A DNA stretch of 64,000 bases from Corallium rubrum (Eukaryota > Cnidaria > Anthozoa > Scleralcyonacea > Coralliidae), in assembly GCA_964035015.1 (NCBI GenBank), contig OZ036005.1:3167547-3231546 (forward strand). The letters run 5' to 3'. The notes beneath the pieces are model-generated. The model saw only the letters and a program-made list of their open reading frames with translations. It was not told where the DNA came from and did not search any database. Positions 1 to 9,400 of the stretch are shown in pieces (the first letter of the stretch is position 1; each line of letters begins with the position of its first letter). Position numbers and translations under genes: made by a program.

Positions 1-98
1 ACATTAATCTTTACTGTGCATCTAAATGAGTCTTCCTGGCCTTGTTATGAAGCTAAGATTCTTTTGTATTGTAGACACACAAAGGAGGCCAGAAAAGC
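1..98. other. Window edge, no feature seen
   Basis: There is no splice-supported exon and no recognised repeat. Confidence 0.4.
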
Positions 99-208
99 TT
101 ATTGACACTTTGAGGCCTGGACCTCTCCCTGTGCTGAATAAAATCGCCCAGCGTTGGCCAGAATAAATTAATATACTAAACACTCGTCGTCAGGCTTCAA
201 AGTGTTAA
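99..208. mobile_element. Small TTAA-ended palindrome, family S
   Basis: About 110 bp with ends close to TTAACACTTTGA(A/G)GCC and its reverse complement, ending ...CAAAGTGTTAA at 208. Four more copies occur in tandem at 50660-51098. Confidence 0.6.
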
Positions 209-520
209 AGTGCCTATGAAGCGAAAATTATCATTGTCTTAAATGAAAGAACTCTTAAAACGACAAAGTAACATCTTTTGCAGATCTTCGTTTCCGTTCT
301 TGGTTGTTGAGATATTTCAGTTTCTTTGATATGCAAATTAAACACTTTGACATCACACGTGTATAATGAGTTATCGGAGAAAGTTCAGTATGTCTTTGCT
401 ATTATCAAACGAAATCACTTCGAAGCCGATCCTGTGCATCTATTCGCATACAGCATTAGACATACAGATTTTTAATTGATTTCATTTGATAATAGCAAAC
501 ACCTAACATCTTAGCTGTGA
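205..520. mobile_element. Half copy of TTAA/AGTG palindromic MITE
   Basis: It starts TTAAAGTGCCTATGAAGCG at the TTAA shared with the preceding element. It matches the left half of 32198-32672, including the TTGATATGCAAATTAAAC stretch, and lacks the right arm. Confidence 0.6.
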
Positions 521-1265
521 TCCGTGGTCTGAACTGTGTCGAAAATTTGAAACCCATAATTTTCCCGTAGTTTGACATCAATTTAAACAGGTAACAATCT
601 CGTTCCCAGAGCCCACGTTCCCCTAACTCAGTGGGCGGGAAACGAGAGGCTCTGGGATAATACGTTCACGCCATCACAGGATTCTTGTTATCCGGAAGGT
701 TATATAGAGTTCACTGTGTTCATCGGCCAATGCCAAATATCGATGTGAAACGGATAGTGTTTTTCAATTATATTCATCCTCATCACCGCTAGCTGTTGGT
801 ATCGCGGGTCCAGCCCTGCAATGTCAGTTACGAGTTATAAGACCATGGGCTTATATGCGGAGGGCTTATACATGGGGGGCTTATATTCGGGGGATAATAC
901 GTTTATGGTATTTTTTCTCGACAGCTACTGGCGACGAGCTTTTGGAATGTTGTGGGAAAAGAAACAGTTCAAATGGCTTACAAACCACACAGTTTCTTTT
1001 GTAGCCCTACATACCATGGTTGAATGGGCAAGGCGGAATCGGAACCAATGATTTCCCTGTTCTTATTTAGTTACTATGATCATACAACTAATAATCATTG
1101 CGTTTTACGTCAGACATATGCACAAACAAAGTGTTTGTGGTTTGACTTAAGCGTTATTTGTTAATTTTTTAATTAAACTGTCGCATGTATAAATTAAGTG
1201 TTGTTTTGGGTGTATATTTGAACCTGTTGTAAGCCACCACCCATGGCGAATGCGAGGCCGTGCAT
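521..1265. other. Non-coding stretch with one short palindrome
   Basis: A small palindrome at about 600-655 (CGTTCCCAGAGCC ... GGCTCTGGGA) is the only structure seen. A short GGGCTTATA-rich patch lies at 845-895. The short frame at 821-1051 has no domain or splice support. Confidence 0.4.
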
Positions 1266-1270
1266 TAACT

Positions 1271-1730
1271 AGGAAATTACTTTGGAATTTAGTGAGGTCT
1301 TAGGTCTGTATAAGAAAGTATTTGCCTGAGGTTTTCGTGCAGACCGCGAGCAAGGAAGGAAGGGCGAGGTTTGTGCAAAAGTATCGAAGGCAAACACTTT
1401 CAGTACAGACCGAGCAAACGAGGTTAATCAACCATTTATTACATGACTTTTGGTTCGTCTTCTTATTTGTTTTGAACTCATCGTTCGCGTCTTCAGATGT
1501 TGCCGTTAATACCTTTATACTTTTGAACTTGTTCGTTTTGTTTCATGTTTATGGCTGTTAAGCATTCATTTTTCGCGCTTTAAAGTAAGTAGTTTCTTAT
1601 AAAAAGAAACACTAATGTTTCAGGGCGTATATATTATTGTTCAAACTTTTCATTTTAGTCATTCATTCTTCACTCATATTAACTCAGAAATTTTCCCGCC
1701 AAAACTTGAAGATCATTAAAAAAAGGCGTA
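1271..1730. repeat. Dispersed repeat, partner at 47805-48230
   Basis: Both copies carry AGTATTTGCCTGA, TTTTCGT, CAGACCG and GCAAACGAGGTTAAT in the same order, and both end with a shared region beyond. The short frames in both copies are repeat sequence, not genes. Confidence 0.55.
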
Positions 1731-1734
1731 ATGT

Positions 1735-2135
1735 CCGGCCACAGTGACGGGCGGCAAATACCGCTAGGGGCGAGGATGAGAGTTGATGAGAGTCGATGAG
1801 AGTTGCAACTCTCGGTCGCGTTTGACCACCAACTCTCATCGACTCTCATGCACTCTTATCAACTCTCATCAACTTTGAGCTGGTTTAAATTTTAATGAGA
1901 GTTGATGAGAGTTTTTGCTCGTTTGACCGGTCATGAGAGTTGGCATATGAGAGTTGATGAGAGTTTAGCGACTAGCACTTTGTAAAAACAGCTCAACAAA
2001 AATGACGAAGGAACGGAACGATGCTGAATGTATTTCTGAAACTCGGTAAATCCTACAACTCTCGTCAATTCTCATGGTCAACTCTCGTCAACTCTCATGG
2101 TCAACTCTCATCAACTCTCATCCTCGTTTGACCGG
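1735..2135. repeat. Palindromic ATGAGAGTTG repeat element
   Basis: Direct copies of GAGTTGATGA in the left half face inverted copies (TCAACTCTCAT) in the right. Outer segments GGCGAGGATGAGAG and CTCTCATCCTCGTTTG are complementary, so the unit folds as a hairpin. It is probably a MITE with iterated arms. Confidence 0.5.
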
Positions 2136-2337
2136 GGCATTACAGTGATTTGCAACACACTTTTTCGCCCAAATCTTCGTAAGTTCGTTGGGAAGTTCAT
2201 AGTTCGTTTTGGAACCACGCAACGGAACCAATCAAATGCAGAGTTCAAAACGAACTACAAACTTCCGAAGGTTTGATGAAAAGTGAGTTGCAAATGACTG
2301 TAACAAGTAAAATCGTTTGCTGTTAGTAGTCAGTAAG

Positions 2338-2496
2338 TTAAGCCCGCTTTCCAATTGGTCGCGACGGTGTTTAACGGTCGCGGAACTGAAGCGTAGCAGG
2401 ATTTCTTTTCTTAGGACAAAAGAAACATATTGCAATATACGCTTCACTTCCGCGACCATTAAGACATCGTCGCGACAAATGGAAACCAGGCTTTAA
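2338..2496. mobile_element. Palindromic MITE
   Basis: The arms AAGCCCGCTTTCCAATTGG and CAAATGGAAACCAGGCTT are inverted, with an inner GGTCGCGAC/GTCGCGAC pair. No coding content. Confidence 0.5.
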
Positions 2497-2526
2497 ATAA
2501 TACAAACATGAAACTACTGACTATAG

Positions 2527-2765
2527 CCGAGTTGCACGATCATGCACACACATCATTTTGGCGGGTCACAGGCATAATTTTGGCGGGGTACTGCATGCAT
2601 AACAAATGTGGTAAATGAAAGAAATTCGACAATTTCTGAAGATATTAGCATTAGGAATTATTTCTATCTTTAAAAATAGTTAAATTTCGTCTAGTATTTG
2701 CCACGTTTTTATGCAAGTGGCCCGCCAAAATCATGCGCGCGCAATATCGTGCAACTGGTCTATTG
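2527..2765. mobile_element. Palindromic MITE
   Basis: The arm GAGTTGCACGATCATGC pairs with GCAATATCGTGCAACTGG. The inner CATTTTGGCGGG pairs with CCCGCCAAAATCATG. Confidence 0.45.
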
Positions 2766-2769
2766 AAAA

Positions 2770-3115
2770 AGTTAATAAGGATAAAGGACAAAGGACTGGG
2801 GGTGTGTGGCTAATCATCCTTTGCAGCCAGCGGCTAAATTGCAAGGACGCAGATCAACGTCGTGTCGAGGCACATCAAAGGCGCTCCAGGCAGCCGCCAT
2901 ACGACACAGTTCAGACCACGGATCACAGCTAAGATGTAGGTGTTGATTTTATGGAGGGAAGAACACCAGAGAACCCGGCGAAAAAGCCTCAAAGCACAGT
3001 AGAGATCAACTACAACTCTACTCACATGGGCTCCAAGCTCGACAACGGAGTCGTTTCCACGCGGGCTTAACTTTTTGGTGAGAGGCAGCCATGGAGGCAG
3101 CGCGCTAACAGCATA
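2770..3115 (-). mobile_element. 5S-rRNA-type SINE, copy lacking its 5S head
   Basis: Same order of blocks as 41455-41835 (GGATAAAGGAC, GTGGCTAATCATCC, GATCACAGCTAAGATGT, GAGATCAACTACAACTCTA). The segment equivalent to 5S rRNA in the other copy is deleted here. Confidence 0.5.
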
Positions 3116-3321
3116 TAATAATGGTCTTTGCATTGAATGAAAACTGAAATTGTAATTTAAATGGGGTTACTTAATCATTTCCTAATGTTTTGTTAGTTCT
3201 TGTACAAACTGTCGTTAGATGAACGAGAACACATGTATGAGCTTGGTGTAATGTAACAGACGTTAGGTAGACGTTAGTCAAGTTCAAATACTCAAAAACT
3301 ATTGCTGAACCCCCACCAGTT

Positions 3322-3941
3322 AGGGCCTGTTTATATGATCTCAGTGTACCGGGATGTCCCGGTTGACCGGGATGAATTTCATCTCGGGTCAAAAAGCGCG
3401 GGAATGTAAGGAAATGGAGCAAAAATGCAAAAACTCACCCTAATTCTATGTTGGAAGTTATTTCACTTTTATTCAGTGTTTTGTCTCTAGACTTGACCGC
3501 TTGGACGAAATTCTGACCGTAATATTCAAAGTTACAAGCAATGCAGTTCAGTAAACTTCATCCCGGTCTGCTGGGATATTGCGTTTATATGGACAAACGT
3601 TTGTCCCGCCTGACCTGGATCCAGGTTGAAATATAAACGGTCTCCATATAAACGTAACTTGGAAAACAACGGTAAATTATCTCCAAGCCGAGATCCCGGT
3701 ATACCAGGATGTCCAGGTACACCGGGATCATATAAGAGACCTTAAGATACCCCGGGTTCGGTTTACGGGTACGGGTATACCGCCATTTTTGTTTACTCGA
3801 AATATCTACACGTTTTCCCGTGGTAGATCATCGTCTACCCGTACATACGACTACGGGTACGGGTACAATACCCGTACGGGTAGATTACCCATACCCGTAA
3901 ACCGAACCCGGGGTGTCTTAAGGTCTCTCTAAACAGACCCT
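3322..3941. mobile_element. MITE with AGGGCCTGTTTATATGAT ends, interrupted
   Basis: The left terminus AGGGCCTGTTTATATGATC is matched by GGGATCATATAA, then an insertion, then ACAGACCCT. The inner arms carry repeated CCGGGAT. The same family occurs at 48731-50322. Confidence 0.6.
3738..3927. mobile_element. GAGACC-ended palindromic MITE with 5-bp TSD
   Basis: GAGACCTTAAGATACCCC pairs with its inverse GGTGTCTTAAGGTCTC. The interior has inverted CCCGTACCC/GGGTACGGG runs. Flanks TATAA (3733-3737) and TCTAA (3928-3932) look like a 5-bp duplication. It sits inside the right terminus of the preceding MITE. Second copy at 18805-18977. Confidence 0.6.
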
Positions 3942-4046
3942 TTAGACGCTCCAACCACTGAGCCACTGAATGACTGTAAATAAGTGTTTATTTCTCGCAG
4001 AAAAAAAATAAAGAAAAGCAACTTCTATTGATGAATAGAAGAGCCC

Positions 4047-4252
4047 AGCATAAAACACGAAGCAGTGGCATTTTTAAATAATTTATTAAGATCTAACGTT
4101 TCGTTGTATTACGTACAACATCTTCAGAGACTAAAGTACAATCACAGTAAAATAATACAATAAATAATACAACGAAACGTTAGATCTTAATAAATATTTA
4201 AAAAATGCCACCGCTTCGTGTTTTATGCTGGGCTATTCATCAAATTACGCTT
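4047..4252. mobile_element. Inverted-repeat retroelement fragment with hammerhead-like core
   Basis: AGCATAAAACACGAAGC...AAGATCTAACGTTTCG and its inverted copy form a palindrome about 200 bp long. The left arm contains a hammerhead-like core (4099-4127). Inverted terminal parts with a hammerhead resemble Penelope-like element ends; this assignment is inferred. Confidence 0.5.
4099..4127 (-). ncRNA. Hammerhead ribozyme-like core
   Basis: On the minus strand CTGAAGA (the CUGANGA box, 4127-4121) is followed by T, a perfect 6-bp stem GTTGTA/TACAAC around a CGTAA loop, then GAAA (4102-4099) and CGTTAGATC. This is the core order of a hammerhead. Stems I and III were not resolved by eye. Confidence 0.55.
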
Positions 4253-4255
4253 TCC

Positions 4256-4523
4256 TATGTAACTGAGTAAAATACCCAATATTATTTATAATATACCCAA
4301 TTCTCTCCTGGTATTACCACCTTATTATATACAGAACTCGCGATCAAGCTCTCGGCAACGCCCTCCGTGGCTCAGTGGTCAGAGCATTGCACTAGAATCG
4401 CAAGGTCGTGGGTTCAATTCCTGCCGGAAGGCCTGTGTAGTTGCATTTTTCGCAACTGGTCCCGGTTTGGTCTTAAAATGTATATATTCTACACTCGAAT
4501 TCTCCTTCATCAAAAATCCTTAG
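4256..4523 (+). mobile_element. tRNA-derived SINE with 13-bp TSD
   Basis: The tRNA-like head has an A-box region (GGCTCAGTGGTCAGAGC) and a B-box region (GTCGTGGGTTCAATTCC). It is followed by a family body shared with copies at 43634, 52697, 52975 and 58815. AATTACGCTTTCC is duplicated exactly at 4243-4255 and 4524-4536, which marks retrotransposition. Confidence 0.8.
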
Positions 4524-4732
4524 AATTACGCTTTCCGCCTGGTCAATCTATAACAAAAGCAACTTCAATAAAACATAAATTATACGCAGTTAAATTTACT
4601 AGAAATTACAGGAGCCACAGAGTATTTTTATAAAATACGCAACAAATACTGTTTTTATTTTAAATTTACTGTGATACAAATATTTACGGATTGTAATACT
4701 GCAGTATTTACTGTGCGCTTGTGGTTTGCAGT

Positions 4733-4887
4733 AAAGCCGGTTTTCCACTAGGCGACTTTTTTCGCGCGAAGCGACTTTTTCTTTTGTCTCATGAGCTCTG
4801 AGCTGGAACTAATCAGAAATCTATTGAATTCGAACAAAAGAAAGTCGCTTCGCGCGAAAAAAATCGCCTAGTGGAAAACCGGTTTAA
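4733..4887. mobile_element. Near-perfect palindromic MITE
   Basis: The arms GCCGGTTTTCCACTAGGCGA and TCGCCTAGTGGAAAACCGG frame inner TCGCGCGAAGCGAC hairpins. It is similar in style to 25463-25607. Confidence 0.55.
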
Positions 4888-5105
4888 GTCAGGCATCGAA
4901 TTGCAAAGGCTCACGGGAGATTCTTTTTATTTGAATTATTTCTCAAATTGGTTACTTTCTCTTGTTTAAGTTTCATGCAAACACAAGAAATAGTTTGGCA
5001 GAATTCGCAGGATTACATTATATAATCCCTAGCGAATGCATAGAGAAGGCGCTGGGGCCAAGAAATACGACCGACAGTAAAACGGCTGCGAAAGAGACTA
5101 TCGCC

Positions 5106-5350
5106 TGTATTATGAAAGCTCCCTCACACTGACACTCAATGAGTGGCTCCCCACGCTCAATAACTGCAACTCAATACTCAATGAGTCTCCACTCGCCCTC
5201 AACTGAGTATGACACTACACTCACTCTCTAAACACCATTCAATTGAATGGTTGGAGAGTGAGTATAGTCTCATACTCAGTTGAGGGTGAGTGGAGACTCA
5301 TTGAGGGTTGAGTTGTACTTATTGAGTGCGAGGGGCCACTCATTGAGTGC
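5106..5350. repeat. Foldback of TGAGT-rich sequence
   Basis: The left part (CTCAATGAGTGGC, CTCAACTGAGTATGA) is the inverse of the right part (TCATACTCAGTTGAG, GCCACTCATTGAG) about a centre near 5235. It passes directly into the GAGTGT array. Confidence 0.55.
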
Positions 5351-5470
5351 GAGTGTGAGTGTGAGTGTGAGTGTGAGTGTGAGTGTGAGTGTGAGTGTGA
5401 GTGTGAGTGTGAGTGTGAGTGTGAGTGTGAGTGTGAGTGTGAGTGTGAGTGTGAGTGTGAGTGTGAGTGA
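5340..5470. repeat. (GAGTGT)n microsatellite
   Basis: About 20 uninterrupted hexamers. Long His-Ser or Val-Ser frames over it are artefacts. Confidence 0.95.
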
Positions 5471-5616
5471 GCTTTTAGAATACAAGCGTATAATATAAAT
5501 ACTTTGAATTCCAACTTCTTCAAACCAACTTTTCGTGTTTGCATCAGATTACGCAACCAAAATAACGTTCCTTTGCTATTTGTTTCATAAAGTATGACTA
5601 AGAAATGTGCCATAAA

Positions 5617-5816
5617 CACTGACCTCTATATAACTGGACTGCGGGTCTCCAATACTTTTGTATTACATGCGCCATCTTGTAATAACAAGATTCTTGTTAT
5701 AGGTCTTCCGACGGCGTCAATTTCGCGGCTCAGATCTAACAAGATGGCGGATGATGGCGTGTATTTGGGCCATTTTTTCGTGGGGCACCCGCAATCCAGT
5801 TATATAGAGGTCAGTG
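5617..5816. mobile_element. hAT-like MITE with CACTGACC termini
   Basis: CACTGACCTCTATATAACTG and CAGTTATATAGAGGTCAGTG are perfect inverted ends. The interior is short and non-coding. Confidence 0.6.
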
Positions 5817-5972
5817 TAAATCATGATGTCATGCACAACTATGTTTATATAACTAGTTACTGACCTGACCAATCACATTGTATGTAATAAGACACAACTT
5901 ATTTCATAAAGCACGTGTTTGAATCAAGCTATAGACGGTACGACGTTATAACTAAAATTCAGCTAGCGTCTG

Positions 5973-6218
<246 letters not shown>

Positions 6219-6354
6219 CACATCACTGTGAGTACAAGTCTGGTTGGTATAGAATTGGCACAGTATACCGCATGCATGCTTTTAAATTCATTATTACATC
6301 ATTCTTCTGTTCTATTTAGTCATTTAGCGCTGCTGCACCAGAAAACACAAACAT

Positions 6355-6442
6355 TTACTTGACAGCGAAGTAGATGACAAGGCCAATAGCAGCAAGTATA
6401 ACAAGGCAAATGATGGCCAGGATTATTTTGTTTTGTATTATT
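6355..6442 (-). CDS. VTI1A: VTI1A exon 8 (transmembrane anchor, stop)
   Basis: The phase-2 join completes Arg, then IIQNK and a single hydrophobic segment of about 19 residues (IILAIICLVILAAIGLVIYF) ending AVK and TAA (6357-6355). The acceptor TTTTATTGTAG lies only about 80 bp from the left edge of the satellite array, so the branch-point region is squeezed into that gap. Confidence 0.93.
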
Positions 6443-9400
6443 CTACAATAAAAGAAAGAAAATTGGGAGTATTGAGAAGTCGAGCTACCCGAGTTCCTAT
6501 AGAACACATCTGATTAAATCTGATTAGAGTGTGTTGTATCTGATAAGAGTGTGTTGCATCTGATAAGAGTGTGTTGAATCTGGTAAGAGTGTGTTGCATC
6601 TGATAAGAGTGTGTTGCATCTGATAAGAATGTGTTGAATCTGGTAAGAGTGTGTTGCATCTGATAAGAGTGTGTTGCATCTGATAAGAATGTGTTGAATC
6701 TGGTAAGAGTGTGTTGCATCTGATAAGAGTGTGTTGCATCTGATAAGAATGTGTTGAATCTGGTAAGAGTGTGTTGCATCTGATTAGAGTGTGTTGCATC
6801 TGATAAGAGTGTGTTGCATCTGATAAGAGTGTGTTGAATCTGATAAGAGTGTGTTGCATCTGATAAGAATGTGTTGAATCTGGTAAGAGTGTGTTGCATC
6901 TGATTAGAGTGTGTTGCATCTGATAAGAGTGTGTTGCATCTGATAAGAGTGTGTTGAATCTGATAAGAGTGTGTTGCATCTGATAAGAGTGTGTTGCATC
7001 TGATAAGAATGTGTTGCATCTGATAAGAATGTGTTGCATCTGATAAGAGTGTGTTGCATCTGATAAGAGTGTGTTGCATCTGATAAGAATGTGTTGAATC
7101 TGATAAGAATGTGTTGCATCTGATAAGAGCGTGTTGCATCTGCTAAGAGTGTGTTGCATCTGATAAGAATGTGTTGAATCTGATAAGAGTGTGTTGCATC
7201 TGATAAGAATGTGTTGAATCTGGTAAGAGTGTGTTGCATCTGATTAGAGTGTGTTGCATCTGATAAGAGTGTGTTGCATCTGATAAGAGTGTGTTGCATC
7301 TGCTAAGAGTGTGTTGCATCTGATAAGAATGTGTTGAATCTGATAAGAGTGTGTTGCATCTGATAAGAATGTGTTGAATCTGGTAAGAGTGTGTTGCATC
7401 TGATTAGAGTGTGTTGCATCTGATAAGAGTGTGTTGCATCTGATAAGGGTGTGTTGAATCTGGTAAGAGTGTGTTGCATCTGATAAGAGTGTGTTGCATC
7501 TGATTAGAGTGTGTTGAATCTGATAAGAATGTGTTGCATCTGATAAGAGTGTGTTGCATCTGATAAGAGTGTGTTGAATCTGGTAAGAGTGTGTTGCATC
7601 TGATAAGAGTGTGTTGAATCTGGTAAGAGTGTGTTGAATCTGATAAGAGTGTGTTGCATCTGATAAGAGTGTGTTGAATCTGATAAGAGTGTGTTGCATC
7701 TGATAAGAATGTGTTGAATCTGATAAGAGTGTGTTGCATCTGATAAGAATGTGTTGAATCTGGTAAGAGTGTGTTGCATCTGATTAGAGTGTGTTGCATC
7801 TGATAAGAGTGTGTTGCATCTGATAAGAGTGTGTTGAATCTGGTAAGAGTGTGTTGCATCTGGTAAGAGTGTGTTGCATCTGATAAGAGTGTGTTGCATC
7901 TGATAAGAGTGTCTTGCATCTGATAAGAGTGTGTTGAATCTGATAAGAGTGTGTTGAATCTGATAAGAGTGTGTTGCATCTGATAACAGTGTGTTGCATC
8001 TGATAAGAGTGTGTTGCATCTGATAAGAGTGTGTTGCATCTGATAACAGTGTGTTGCATCTGATAAGACTGTGTTGCATCTGATTAGAGTGTGTTGCATC
8101 TGATAAGAATGTGTTGCATCTGATAAGAGTGTGCTGCATCTGATAAGAGTGTGTTGCATCTGATAAGAATGTGTTGCATCTGATAAGAGTGTGTTGCATC
8201 TGATAAGAGTGTGTTGCATCTGATAAGAGTGTGTCGCATCTGATAAGAGTGTGTTGAATCTGATAAGAGTGTATTGCATCTGATAAGAGTGTGTTACATC
8301 TGGTAAGAGTGTGCTGCATCTGATAAGAATGTGCTGCATCTGATAAGAGTGTGTTGCATCTGATAAGAGTGTGTTGCATCTGATAAGAATGTGTTGAATC
8401 TGATAAGAGTGTGTTGCATCTGATAAGAATGTGTTGAATCTGGTAAGAGTGTGTTGCATCTGATTAGAGTGTGTTGCATCTGATAAGAATGTGTTGAATC
8501 TGATAAGAGTGTGTTGCATCTGATAAGAATGTGTTGAATCTGGTAAGAGTGTGTTGCATCTGATTAGAGTGTGTTGCATCTGATAAGAGTGTGTTGCATC
8601 TGATAAGAGTGTGTTGAATCTGGTAAGAGTGTGTTGCATCTGATAAGAGTGTGTTGCATCTGATTAGAGTGTGTTGAATCTGATAAGAATGTGTTGCATC
8701 TGATAAGAGTGTGTTGCATCTGATAAGAGTGTGTTGAATCTGGTAAGAGTGTGTTGAATCTGGTAAGAGTGTGTTGAATCTGGTAAGAGTGTGTTGCATC
8801 TGATAAGAGTGTGTTGCATCTGATTAGAGTGTGTTGCATCTGATAAGAGTGTGTTGCATCTGATAAGAGTGTGTTCAATCTGATAAGAGTGTGTTGCATC
8901 TGGTAAGAGTGTGTTGCATCTGATAAGAGTGTGTTGCATCTGATAAGAGTGTGTTGCATCTGATAAGAGTGTGTTGCATCCGATAAGAGTGTGTTGCATC
9001 TGATAAGAGTGTGTTGCATCTGATAAGAGTGTGTTGCATCTGATAAGAGTGTGTTGAATCTGATAAGAGTGTGTTGAATCTGATAAGAGTGTGTTGAATC
9101 TGATAAGAGTGTGTTGCATCTGATAAGAGTGTGTTGCATCTGATAAGAGTGTGTTGCATCTGATTAGAGTGTGTTGCATCTGATAAGAATGTGTTGCATC
9201 TGATAAGAGTGTGTTGCATCTGATAAGAGTGTGTTGCATCTGATAAGAGTGTGTTGCATCTGATAAGAATGTGTTGCATCTGATAAGAGTGTGTTGCATC
9301 TGATTAGAGTGTGTTGCATCTGATAAGAGTGTGTTGCATCTGATAAGAGTGTGTTGAATCTGATAAGAGTGTGTTGCATCTGATAAGAGTGTGTTAATCT

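Noticed and set aside
4362..4435. Functional tRNA gene
   Set aside because: A and B boxes are present but the arms do not fold as a full cloverleaf, and the same head recurs in five SINE copies with target duplications.
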